Assembly (NCBI GenBank): GCA_021781255.1
Contig: JAJXXG010000358.1
Location: 1-22,844, forward strand
Source of the DNA: Acidobacteriota bacterium
GTDB taxonomy: Bacteria > Acidobacteriota > Terriglobia > Terriglobales > Acidobacteriaceae
DNA length: 22,844 bases
Direction: 5' to 3'
Under the pieces are notes generated by a model, which worked only from the letters and a program-made list of their open reading frames with translations, was not told the origin of the DNA and did no database searches. Shown piece by piece: positions 7,136 through 15,978 of this stretch; position 1 is the first letter of the stretch; the number at the start of each line of letters is the position of its first letter. Both the position numbers and the translations under genes were made by a program.

Positions 7136-8251
7136 GTGAACGAGTTTCCCCATGCCATGCTGCGCGAGATGTACGAGCAGCCCGCCGCCATCCGGCGCAC
7201 GCTGGAGCTTTACCTTGACAGCGTATCGTTCAATGCCAAAGCGTTCGCTCCGCTGGCGGACTGGCTGAATCCGCGCGGCGAGGTGCTGATTGCGGCCAGC
7301 GGGTCGAGCCGCCATGCGGGCCTGGCAGCCGAGGTCATCTTTGAGGACCTTTGCGGGCTGGCCGTGGACGTGGAGTATTCAAGCGAGTACGGCTGCCGGA
7401 CCGCCGCCAATCCGCGCCGGCCCTCGGTGATTGTGATTTCGCAGTCGGGCGAGACCAGCGACACGCTGGCTGCGTTGCGCTGCGCTCGCGATGGCGGGCA
7501 GAAGACGCTGGCCATTGCCAATGTGGCGGGCAGCACCATGCTGCGCGAGGCCTCCGCCGCCATGCCGCTGGCCGCAGGGCCGGAGCTGGCTATTCCCGCA
7601 ACCAAGAGCTTTACCTGCCAGCTCGCGGCGCTGTATCTGCTGGCCCTTTATGAGGCGGGCCAACTGGGCACGATGAACGCCGCGCAACTGGCGCAGCGCA
7701 TTGCCGAACTGCGCGCGCTGCCCAGCCTGATTGAGCGCCAACTGGACGGATGGCGCACGCAGATGGCGGCGCTGGCAGCGAAGTACCGCGACGCTGCGAG
7801 CTTTCTCTATCTGGGCCGGGGCGTACACTACGCCATTGCCCGCGAGGGGGCGCTGAAGATGAAGGAGTCGTCGTATGTGCAGGCGGAAGGCTACCCGGCA
7901 GGCGAGCTGAAGCACGGTCCGAACGCGCTGGTCAGCGAGCATGTTCCGCTGGTGGCTCTGGCGACCGTGGACCGCGGTCTCGACGACTCCGTGCTGCGCT
8001 ATGAGAAGACCCTGCAACTGCTCGAAGACATGCAGAAGCAGGGCGCGCGCGTCATTGCCATAGCCAATGCGGGTGACCGCGACGTGGCGGCGCTGGTCTC
8101 GGACTGCGTGCCGGTAGAGCCGGTGAGCGAACACCTGCTGGCGATACCGGAGGTGATTCCGCTACAGCTTTTCAGCTATGCGATGGCGCTGGAGCACGGC
8201 GTGGATGTAGACCGGCCACGCAACCTGTCAAAAGCAGTGATTGAGGCGTAG
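7136..8251 (+). CDS. SIS-domain glucosamine-6-phosphate isomerase/deaminase-like protein (GlmS isomerase half only)
   Basis: The 371-residue product matches the sugar-isomerase half of GlmS: two SIS domains with SGSSRHAG (55-62), SQSGETSDT (102-110), ATKSFTCQL, EGALKMKES, GELKHGPNAL and a C-terminal DRPRNLSKAV. The residues equivalent to the GlmS catalytic Glu, His and Lys are present. The N-terminal glutaminase domain is absent, and the protein begins just at the GlmS linker (FPHAMLREMYEQP). It therefore cannot use glutamine; a NagB-II/AgaS-type deaminase or ammonia-dependent isomerase acting on glucosamine-6-phosphate or a related amino sugar is likely. The start is GTG 7136, with AAGG 11 nt upstream. 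It converges on an MFS transporter gene. Confidence 0.88.
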   Translation: MNEFPHAMLREMYEQPAAIRRTLELYLDSVSFNAKAFAPLADWLNPRGEVLIAASGSSRHAGLAAEVIFEDLCGLAVDVEYSSEYGCRTAANPRRPSVIVISQSGETSDTLAALRCARDGGQKTLAIANVAGSTMLREASAAMPLAAGPELAIPATKSFTCQLAALYLLALYEAGQLGTMNAAQLAQRIAELRALPSLIERQLDGWRTQMAALAAKYRDAASFLYLGRGVHYAIAREGALKMKESSYVQAEGYPAGELKHGPNALVSEHVPLVALATVDRGLDDSVLRYEKTLQLLEDMQKQGARVIAIANAGDRDVAALVSDCVPVEPVSEHLLAIPEVIPLQLFSYAMALEHGVDVDRPRNLSKAVIEA

Positions 8252-8254
8252 GCA

Positions 8255-8280
8255 CAGCGGCAAACGCGCGGCTGCCGCTG
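8255..8280. terminator. Bidirectional hairpin between convergent SIS and MFS genes
   Basis: Perfect 8-bp arms CAGCGGCA (8255-8262) and TGCCGCTG (8273-8280) surround a 10-nt loop in the 34-bp gap between two convergent stop codons. There is no long T-tract on either strand, so efficiency is uncertain. Confidence 0.5.
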
Positions 8281-8285
8281 GCTGC

Positions 8286-9497
8286 TCAGGCGGTTTGTTT
8301 CTCGCTCTCGCGATCAGAAAACGCAAAGAAGAACAGCACCAGCACGGCCGCGGACAGCCCGGCAGAGACCAGCCAGATCGGCCTCCACGCATGGGTGGCG
8401 GAGCCGTCGGCGGCCACGGTTGCGTAGTGATCGACCACCTGCCCTGAGAGCCACGAGCCTACCAGCATGCCTGCGCCATAGGTGACGAGCGTGAGCATGC
8501 CTTGTGCCGCCGCGCGCGAGGCCAGAGGCGCCTTGCGGTCCACATAAATCTGGCCGGTCACGAAGAAAAAGTCGTAACAGATGCCGTGCAGAAGGATGCC
8601 TGCGTAGAGCATCCACAGGGCTGCGCCGCCGTTGCCAAAAGCGAACAGCGCATACCTGAGCGCCCAGGCGGACATGCCGGCGATGAGCATGTATTTCACG
8701 CCGAGCCTGCGGAAAAACCAGGGGATGAGAAGCATGCAGAACAGCTCCGACATCTGCCCGCCGGTCATTTTTCCCGCCGCGTCCTGGATGCCGATTTCGT
8801 TCAGGAAGAGATTTGTGAAGGCGTAGTAGAACTGCAGCGGGATGCAGATGAGAAACGAGGCCAGCGCGAAGACGGCGAATGCGGGCTCGCGCAAGAGACC
8901 CACTGCCTCAACGGGTAGCACCTTTGCGATGCGGAACTCGCCGGCCTCTTTCACCGGCGGCGTGTGCGGCAGCGTGAGCGCATACAGGGCAAGCAGGAGC
9001 GACGCGGCAGCGGCCAGGCGCAGGGGCATCGCGGTGGCCTCCAGCTTGAGGCCGCCCACCAGCAGCCCGGCAACGATCCACCCCGCAGTGCCCAGCACGC
9101 GAATGGGGCCGAACTCCATTTTGGGATCGCGCATCTGGCGAAAGGCCAGCGAGTTGGTCAGCGCCAGCGTGGGCATGTAGGCGCAGGCATAGAGCAGCAC
9201 CATCCAGTAGAGCGGCGTAAACGTAGTGCGCTCCGAAGCCAGATAGAGCAATACCGCGCCCGCGGCGTGCAGCGCGGCCAGCACATGCTGCGTGGCAAAG
9301 AAGCGATCCGCGATCCAGCCGGCAAGAAACGGCGACACAATGGCGCCCACGGCGGTTGTGCCTGCCACCAGGCCAATCTGCGTGCCGGAGAAATGCTGCG
9401 TCCGCCCAAGCCAGGTTCCCACCGTGACGTACCATGCGCCCCAGATGAAGTACTCCAGAAACATCATCGCGGCCAGCCGCACCTTCACCAGAGTCAT
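8286..9497 (-). CDS. MFS transporter, nucleoside/H+ symporter (NupG/XapB-like) family
   Basis: The 403-residue product is a 12-helix major-facilitator protein of the inner membrane. The N-terminus MMFLEYFIWGAWYVTVGTWL, the early GLVAGTTAVGAIVSPFLAGWIADRFF loop and a long C-terminal half with YAFTNLFLNEIG resemble the NHS (NupG) family, which imports nucleosides with protons. GGAGG lies about 10 nt before the ATG. The substrate is uncertain: relatives in environmental bacteria are often only named nucleoside permease by homology, and a sugar is possible given the convergent amino-sugar SIS gene. It is divergent from the lipoprotein gene across 114 bp. Confidence 0.85.
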   Translation of the reverse strand: MTLVKVRLAAMMFLEYFIWGAWYVTVGTWLGRTQHFSGTQIGLVAGTTAVGAIVSPFLAGWIADRFFATQHVLAALHAAGAVLLYLASERTTFTPLYWMVLLYACAYMPTLALTNSLAFRQMRDPKMEFGPIRVLGTAGWIVAGLLVGGLKLEATAMPLRLAAAASLLLALYALTLPHTPPVKEAGEFRIAKVLPVEAVGLLREPAFAVFALASFLICIPLQFYYAFTNLFLNEIGIQDAAGKMTGGQMSELFCMLLIPWFFRRLGVKYMLIAGMSAWALRYALFAFGNGGAALWMLYAGILLHGICYDFFFVTGQIYVDRKAPLASRAAAQGMLTLVTYGAGMLVGSWLSGQVVDHYATVAADGSATHAWRPIWLVSAGLSAAVLVLFFFAFSDRESEKQTA

Positions 9498-9596
9498 CCA
9501 GCCGGTTCCTCCACCTTTGGCGTCTCATGCAACCCGTCCGGGCGCATCGTAGGCAAGGATACGGCATGGGCCCGCAGATGCCCGGCGCGCCTCCAG

Positions 9597-9602
9597 TAGA
9601 CT
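9597..9602 (+). promoter_or_regulatory. Possible -10 element (TAGACT) for the lipoprotein gene
   Basis: TAGACT is followed by 9 nt and the ATG at 9612, the same spacing as at hypA and hypC. No good -35 is seen. It implies a very short leader. Confidence 0.35.
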
Positions 9603-9611
9603 GGGATGGCA

Positions 9612-10697
9612 ATGAGTTTGGTTGAGAGAGCGGGATGGGCTGCGCTGGCGGGCGTGCTGGCCGCGGCGCTGGCAGGCTGCGGCACGCCGGGAGCGCCGCA
9701 GGCGCCCTCGCTCAATCTGCCGGGCCGCGTAACCGACCTGGCCGCAGAACGCGCGGGCAACCAGGTGACTTTGAAGTGGACCATGCCGACGCGGAACACG
9801 GACAAGCTGCTGCTGCAAGACAAGGTGGACGTGCGCGTGTGCCGCATGGAAGCCACCGAGACGTGCGAAGCGGTGGGCGGTAGCCTGTTGCTGGCTCCCG
9901 GCGCAGACGGCGCGGTGACTGAGACGCTTCCGGCGGCGTTGGAAGCGGGCGCTCCGCGCGTGCTCACGTATTTTGTGGAGTTGAAGAACCAGAAGGGCCG
10001 GTCGGCGGGGCTGTCGAATGCCGCGGTGGTGCTGGCCGGCGCAGCACCCGCGCCCGTGGCAGGCCTGAGCGCCGAGGTGCGCAAGACGGGAGTCGTGCTG
10101 CGCTGGACGCCCGACGGAGAGAACGTGGCCGTGCGCCTGGAGCGCAAACTGCTCATGCCGGAGGCCAGTCCGCAGAAGGGCCTGCTTGCGCCTCCGCCGG
10201 AGCCTGTTGAGCAGAATTTGCTGGTGGAAGAGAACGTGCAGGCCGGCCGCGCGCTGGACAAGACGATCCGCTTCGGCGAGACCTATGAATATCGCGCCCA
10301 GCGCGTGGCTCGCGTTGCTGCAGATGGGCAGACGCTGGAGCTTGCAGGGGAGCTGTCTTCGCCGGTGCGCGTGGAGGCCCTGGATGTATTTCCGCCGACG
10401 GTCCCGAGCGGACTGGCCGCCGTGGCGACCACGGATGCGGGTGGCGGCTCGCCTGCGATTGACCTGAGCTGGCAGCCGGACAGCGACACCGATCTGGCGG
10501 GTTACATCGTCTATCGCCGCGAGGGCGACGCCGCATGGCAACGCATTTCGCCGGCCCAGCCGGTGGCTGGTCCCGCCTTCCACGACGCGCAGGTGCAGCC
10601 AGGGCACACCTACCACTACGCCGTCACCGCCGTGGACCAGAAGGGGCACGAGAGCGCGCGCTCGGCGGAAGCGCAGGAGACCGTGCCAACGCAGTGA
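9612..10697 (+). CDS. Lipoprotein with three fibronectin type III-like domains
   Basis: The product starts with a hydrophobic signal sequence and a lipobox LAGC (Cys23 from this start), so it is a predicted lipoprotein anchored in the envelope. Three FnIII-like repeats follow, at about 35-140, 145-255 and 260-360, each opening with a Pro-rich GLxA or DLAAE strand, then VTLKW, VVLRW or IDLSW, and closing with Y-x-V/Y-x-A strands ([31 protein letters not shown]). No catalytic domain is seen; a binding or scaffold role is likely but unproven. ATG 9606 is an alternative two residues upstream. The FAH gene follows after 29 bp and may share its transcript. Confidence 0.85.
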   Translation: MSLVERAGWAALAGVLAAALAGCGTPGAPQAPSLNLPGRVTDLAAERAGNQVTLKWTMPTRNTDKLLLQDKVDVRVCRMEATETCEAVGGSLLLAPGADGAVTETLPAALEAGAPRVLTYFVELKNQKGRSAGLSNAAVVLAGAAPAPVAGLSAEVRKTGVVLRWTPDGENVAVRLERKLLMPEASPQKGLLAPPPEPVEQNLLVEENVQAGRALDKTIRFGETYEYRAQRVARVAADGQTLELAGELSSPVRVEALDVFPPTVPSGLAAVATTDAGGGSPAIDLSWQPDSDTDLAGYIVYRREGDAAWQRISPAQPVAGPAFHDAQVQPGHTYHYAVTAVDQKGHESARSAEAQETVPTQ

Positions 10698-10726
10698 GGG
10701 CTCGCGCCGCACGAGGAGAATCGCCA

Positions 10727-11545
10727 ATGAAGTATTGCCGCTTTCAGTTGAATGGATTTGTCTGTTACGGAGCCGTGGAAGACCGCGACGGCGACTTATG
10801 GATTGCAAGATTGGCGCCGGCGCCGGAAGAGGATCTGGGATTTCACCTGACCCATCTGCGTGGCGAGTCGCAAAGCATCAAGTTCGAGCCGATGCCGCTG
10901 AGCGCCGCGCATCTTTTGCCTCCCGTGACTCCGTCGAAGATTGTCTGCGTGGGCCGCAACTATCGCGACCACGCGAAGGAACTGGGGAACGAGGTTCCCG
11001 CCGAGCCGCTGCTCTTCTTCAAGCCGCCCTCGTCGCTGCTGGCGCCGGGGGGCGTGGTACAGATGCCTCCCGCCTCGGCGCGCGTGGATTTTGAAGGCGA
11101 GCTGGCGCTGGTCATCGGCCGCCGCGCCAGCAAGCTCGCGCCCGATGCCGACTGGCGCAGTTATGTGCGCGGCTACACCGTGGCCAATGACGTGACAGCG
11201 CGCGACCTGCAGAAGAAAGACGGCCAGTGGACGCGCGCCAAGGGATTCGACACGTTCTGCCCTGTGGGACCGATTGTGAGTGACGAAGTGGACCCTGAGG
11301 CGGGACTGATCGTGGAGACGCGCGTGAACGGCGAGTTGCGCCAGCATGGATCGACCACCGATTTCATTTTTTCGATTCCAGCGCTGCTCGCGTATATCAC
11401 GGCAGCCATTACGCTTGAGCCCGGCGACCTGGTGCTGACCGGCACCCCTGCGGGCGTGGGACCGCTGGCCGCAGGCGACCGCGTGGAGGTGGCGATTGAC
11501 GGCCTCGGCGTGCTGAGCAATACCCTTGCGCAAGCCGCTGCATAA
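10727..11545 (+). CDS. Fumarylacetoacetate hydrolase (FAH) family protein
   Basis: The 272-residue product has an N-terminal cap (1-65) and the FAH catalytic domain: [28 protein letters not shown], metal-binding [11 protein letters not shown] (Glu123, Glu125), ANDVTARD (Asp155), [10 protein letters not shown] and [10 protein letters not shown]. Family members hydrolyse or isomerise 2-oxo acids and acylpyruvates using Mg or Mn, for example in homoprotocatechuate degradation or as oxaloacetate decarboxylase; no other catabolic gene is nearby, so the substrate is open. The start ATG 10727 has GAGGAGA 7-8 nt upstream; the frame is open further upstream only as a shadow of the lipoprotein gene. 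Confidence 0.92.
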   Translation: MKYCRFQLNGFVCYGAVEDRDGDLWIARLAPAPEEDLGFHLTHLRGESQSIKFEPMPLSAAHLLPPVTPSKIVCVGRNYRDHAKELGNEVPAEPLLFFKPPSSLLAPGGVVQMPPASARVDFEGELALVIGRRASKLAPDADWRSYVRGYTVANDVTARDLQKKDGQWTRAKGFDTFCPVGPIVSDEVDPEAGLIVETRVNGELRQHGSTTDFIFSIPALLAYITAAITLEPGDLVLTGTPAGVGPLAAGDRVEVAIDGLGVLSNTLAQAAA

Positions 11546-11554
11546 CCGCTGTTT

Positions 11555-11579
11555 GCCGCGCACAAGCAACCTGCGCGGC
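11555..11579 (+). terminator. Hairpin after the FAH gene
   Basis: GCCGCGC (11555-11561) and GCGCGGC (11573-11579) form a 7-bp GC-only stem starting 9 nt after the stop codon. No T-run follows, so this is a weak or factor-dependent terminator at best. Confidence 0.35.
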
Positions 11580-11601
11580 TCCGGCGAATCCAAAATAGCA
11601 G

Positions 11602-11607
11602 TAGACT
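11602..11607 (+). promoter_or_regulatory. Possible -10 element (TAGACT) for tal
   Basis: TAGACT lies 46 bp before the tal ATG, after the hairpin that follows the FAH gene. No clear -35 is present. Its position is compatible with a separate tal promoter. Confidence 0.35.
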
Positions 11608-11653
11608 GGTTTTCTAGAGGGCCAGCCGGGAATCCCCTTCCCCAGGAGAGATC

Positions 11654-12655
11654 ATGCCGCAGAATCTGCTTGAACAGTTGCGCAAGTACACCGTGGTGGT
11701 TGCCGACACTGGCGACATTGAGGCGATGGAAAAGTTTCGCCCGCAGGACGCCACCACCAACCCATCGCTGATCACTGCCGCGGCGCAGATGCCGCAGTAC
11801 CAGCCCATTGTGGATGGCGTGCTGAAGGATGCGCGCAACGAACTGGGCGAGAGCGCTACCGACCAGGCCGTGGCCAATCTCGCATTCCAGCGGCTGGCCA
11901 TCGCCTTCGGCAAAAAGATTCTGGCCATCGTGCCGGGCCGCGTTTCGACCGAAGTGGACGCGCGCCTGTCCTACGACACCGAGGCCAGCATCAAGCAGGC
12001 TCGCGCGATTATTGCGCAGTATGACGCGGCAGGCGTTGGCCGCGATCACGTGCTCATCAAGATTGCGTCCACGTGGGAAGGCATTCGCGCCGCTGAGGTG
12101 CTGGAGAAGGAAGGCATCCACTGCAACCTGACTCTGCTGTTCGGCATGCACCAGGCCATCGCCGCGGCCGAGGCGGGCGCAACGTTGATTTCGCCGTTCG
12201 TGGGCCGCATTCTCGACTGGTACAAAAAAGACACGGGCAAGGATTTCCATGGCGCGGACGATCCCGGCGTGCAGTCGGTGACCAGGATTTACAACTACTT
12301 CAAGAAGTTCGGCTACAAGACCGTGGTGATGGGCGCGAGCTTCCGCAACATCGGCGAGATTACCGAGCTGGCCGGCTGCGACCTGCTTACCATCTCGCCG
12401 CAATTGCTGGCCGAGTTGGAATCGACTGAAGCGGGCCTGCCGCGCAAGCTTGATCCCGCTGCGGCCGCAGCGCTGCCGATTGAAAGAATCACTGTGGACA
12501 AGGCAACATTTGACCGCATGCACGCCGCAGACCGCATGGCTACGGACAAGCTGAAGGAAGGCATTGAAGGCTTCTCTGCCGCGCTGGTCAAACTGGAAAC
12601 TATGCTGGCAAAGCGTCTGGCGGAGCTGGAGTCGCGCACGCCCGCAACCGTGTAA
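11654..12655 (+). CDS. tal: Transaldolase
   Basis: Transaldolase moves a dihydroxyacetone unit between sedoheptulose-7-phosphate and glyceraldehyde-3-phosphate in the non-oxidative pentose phosphate pathway. The 333-residue product is of the long TalB type: [22 protein letters not shown] near the N-terminus, Schiff-base Lys136 in [46 protein letters not shown] and [15 protein letters not shown] lies just upstream of the ATG. The gene stands alone between a hairpin and a strong terminator, so it is probably monocistronic. Confidence 0.97.
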   Translation: MPQNLLEQLRKYTVVVADTGDIEAMEKFRPQDATTNPSLITAAAQMPQYQPIVDGVLKDARNELGESATDQAVANLAFQRLAIAFGKKILAIVPGRVSTEVDARLSYDTEASIKQARAIIAQYDAAGVGRDHVLIKIASTWEGIRAAEVLEKEGIHCNLTLLFGMHQAIAAAEAGATLISPFVGRILDWYKKDTGKDFHGADDPGVQSVTRIYNYFKKFGYKTVVMGASFRNIGEITELAGCDLLTISPQLLAELESTEAGLPRKLDPAAAAALPIERITVDKATFDRMHAADRMATDKLKEGIEGFSAALVKLETMLAKRLAELESRTPATV

Positions 12656-12677
12656 GCGATGGTGCAAAGCACACAGC

Positions 12678-12703
12678 AAGGGCAGCCCGCGCGGCTGCCC
12701 TTT
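12678..12703 (+). terminator. Rho-independent terminator after tal
   Basis: AAGGGCAGCC (12678-12687), a 5-nt CGCGC loop and GGCTGCCCTT (12693-12702) form a perfect 10-bp stem ending in TTT, 22 bp after the tal stop. The T-run is short but the stem is strong. Confidence 0.8.
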
Positions 12704-12915
12704 ACGCTTGCGCGCCCATCGCGCCCTTCGCAATCGCAACGCGACTCTGCCAACAAAGTCATCTCACCCTCTTGGCAAGCGCAACAATTCCATGTATTCC
12801 AGTGTTTATACCGAGTAAACAGGGCAGTGGCTGGCATCCCCGGATGCACGCTGCACATCGAGCCGGCCAGTGCCTCACAGCAGACCGGCTGCGCGTGCAG
12901 TCACGGGAGGTGTGT

Positions 12916-13455
12916 ATGCAGACAGAAGCTCATCCGCTCGAACCCTTCTTTCAACAGGCGGTTCGCAACAGCTATGAGGGCAAGCTGGGACTGCACGATC
13001 CGGACGTGACGGACTATGTGGCGCATCTGCTCTGCGAGTTCACCGAGGCAGACCATCTCTACCAGTTGCGTGACGCAATGGGCCGCCCGGTGGAGGATCT
13101 GGACGCCATGCTGGCGGCCGCCGACCCTGTCAATGGCAGCGCAACCTCGTTTGATGCCGAGCGCGCAGTGCGCAAGTACATCGGCGACTATGCGCTTTTT
13201 GTTGGCGGCATGTATCCCGAGGCGACAGTGCCAGGGCGGGGCCATCGCGGTCCGCGCCCGAATCTTGGCGAACTGATCGAGGCCGGCAAGCAAAGCTACT
13301 ACATCGTGAGCCAGTTCAACCTGTTCGAGTATGAACAGGAAGCGCCTCTTTTTGCTCGTCTTTCTGACGGATTCGAGCGCTGCCTTCTGGGGCTGACGCT
13401 GGTGCGCGACGAGCTGGGCAGGCGCAAGGCTCCGATGCTGCCGCATGTGAACTAG
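12916..13455 (+). CDS. Conserved protein of unknown function (acidobacterial type)
   Basis: The 179-residue product has no signal peptide, membrane segment or recognisable catalytic motif. It looks like an all-helical soluble protein with the conserved-looking stretches LGLHDPDVTDYVAHLL, RKYIGDYALFVGGMYPE, GKQSYYIVSQFNLFEY and APLFARLSDGFERCL. I associate this pattern with uncharacterised acidobacterial proteins but cannot assign a function. The start at 12916 is fixed by a strong GGGAGG 5 nt upstream; the longer frame from 12772 has no such site. The preceding 212 bp after the tal terminator holds a weak TTGGCA-17-TATTCC pair but no convincing promoter. The stop codon lies inside a palindromic element. 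Confidence 0.82.
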   Translation: MQTEAHPLEPFFQQAVRNSYEGKLGLHDPDVTDYVAHLLCEFTEADHLYQLRDAMGRPVEDLDAMLAAADPVNGSATSFDAERAVRKYIGDYALFVGGMYPEATVPGRGHRGPRPNLGELIEAGKQSYYIVSQFNLFEYEQEAPLFARLSDGFERCLLGLTLVRDELGRRKAPMLPHVN

Positions 13456-13563
13456 GTCTTTGACCGCGTGATTTTGTTTCTTGAGTGCATGCTTTCCCAG
13501 GTCTCAAAATCGAGACCTGGGGCACCCAGAGTTGGTACGACTTCAAGCGGTCAAATACCTAGT
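13451..13563. repeat. Compound palindromic element (MITE- or REP-like) between convergent genes
   Basis: Outer arms ACTAGGTCTTTGACCGC (13451-13467) and GCGGTCAAATACCTAGT (13547-13563) are inverted repeats with 16 of 17 matches. Inside is a perfect 10-bp hairpin, CCCAGGTCTC (13496-13505) and GAGACCTGGG (13512-13521), with an AAAATC loop. The left arm contains the stop codon of the upstream gene. No target-site duplication or coding sequence is visible. The inner hairpin could also terminate transcription from either side. The further 80 bp to the hslU stop holds only a small GCCGA/TCGGC hairpin (13609-13622). Confidence 0.7.
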
Positions 13564-13642
13564 GGCGCCCGCCGAAGACAGGGCCATGTTTGAATGGCGC
13601 CAAGACGAGCCGATTGGTCGGCGCCCCAGGGGGAGATGTCCT

Positions 13643-15145
<1,503 letters not shown>

Positions 15146-15174
15146 GATCAGGTGGGATGTACGGAAACGCTCCG

Positions 15175-15747
15175 CTAGCCCTTCAGCTCCTCAATGGTGA
15201 CATGGTCGTTGGTGTAGATGCAGATTTCGCCGGCAATCTTCATTGCCTTTTCGGCAATCTCGCGGGCGGTCAGGTTGGTGTTTTCCATCAGCGCGCGCGC
15301 GGCGGCGGTGGCATAACTGCCGCCTGAGCCGATGGCCGCAATCTGCTCATCGGGATCAATCACGTCGCCTGAGCCTGAAATCAGAAATGTCTGTCCCTGA
15401 TCGGCCACCACCAGCAGCGCCTCAAGGTTGCGCAGCATCTTGTCGGTGCGCCAGTCCTTGGCCAGCTCGACGGCGGAACGATTCAGGTTGCCGGCGTACT
15501 GCTCCAGCTTGGTCTCAAAGCGTGCAAAAAGAGAGAAGGCGTCCGCAGTGGAACCGGCGAATCCGGCGAGAATTTTGTCCTGGTAGAGGCGGCGAATCTT
15601 TTTTGCTGAGTGCTTGAGCACGTGGTCACCCAGGGTGACCTGACCATCGGCAGCCATCACCACCTGGCCATTGCGGCGCACACAGATGACTGTGGTGGAG
15701 CGGATGCGGGAACGCTTTGCCGGTGTGGAAGCTTTGCGAGATGCCAA
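15175..15747 (-). CDS. hslV: ATP-dependent protease peptidase subunit HslV, with N-terminal extension
   Basis: HslV is the threonine peptidase of HslVU. The 190-residue product carries [70 protein letters not shown] and [15 protein letters not shown]. The start is TTG 15747: GGAGGG lies 6 nt upstream, and there is no ATG, GTG, TTG or CTG between it and the catalytic threonine. This predicts 17 residues ([17 protein letters not shown]) before Thr18, the residue aligned to Thr2 of E. coli HslV, so processing would be needed for activity. An upstream frame extension to 16236 lacks a ribosome site. Confidence 0.93.
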   Translation of the reverse strand: MASRKASTPAKRSRIRSTTVICVRRNGQVVMAADGQVTLGDHVLKHSAKKIRRLYQDKILAGFAGSTADAFSLFARFETKLEQYAGNLNRSAVELAKDWRTDKMLRNLEALLVVADQGQTFLISGSGDVIDPDEQIAAIGSGGSYATAAARALMENTNLTAREIAEKAMKIAGEICIYTNDHVTIEELKG

Positions 15748-15807
15748 GAAAAACCCTCCGGAATTGCGACGTCCGGCAGGCCGGAAATCTTTGAGCACGC
15801 AGTCATC

Positions 15808-15813
15808 AGTATA
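15808..15813 (-). promoter_or_regulatory. Possible -10 element (TATACT) for hslVU
   Basis: On the minus strand TATACT lies about 60 bp upstream of the hslV TTG. The -35 is poor. It is the best -10 match in the 231-bp divergent region between hslV and the first M16 gene. Confidence 0.35.
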
Positions 15814-15902
15814 GGGCAATTTGGCGGGCAGGCATGGTTTTCGCGCACACGCAGGGCGGCCCAGCCTGCCCCGCTGCCGAGGACAAACCCGGCGCACACA
15901 GT

Positions 15903-15931
15903 TTGACGCCCCCACGCAGGCGCAATAGTTT
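15903..15931 (+). promoter_or_regulatory. Possible sigma-70 promoter for the M16-glmU operon
   Basis: TTGACG (15903-15908) and TAGTTT (15926-15931) are separated by 17 bp. The -35 is good (5 of 6) and the -10 is weak (3 of 6). The predicted start near 15938 coincides with the base of a strong stem-loop. Confidence 0.4.
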
Positions 15932-15936
15932 GGAAG

Positions 15937-15967
15937 AGTGCGGAGCATGCGGTGTGCGCTCCGCGCT
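15937..15967 (+). other. 5' stem-loop abutting the ribosome-binding site of the first M16 gene
   Basis: AGTGCGGAGC (15937-15946) and GCTCCGCGCT (15958-15967) pair over 10 bp with one G-U wobble, around an 11-nt loop. The AAGGAG ribosome site begins at the next base (15968), 5 nt before the ATG. It could stabilise the mRNA 5' end or tune ribosome access. Confidence 0.5.
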
Positions 15968-15978
15968 AAGGAGCACCC

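Noticed and set aside
10796..12739. Long open frame (647 codons) on the minus strand opposite the FAH and tal genes
   Set aside because: It spans two clearly real genes and a terminator, and its Arg/His-rich composition is typical of antisense shadows.
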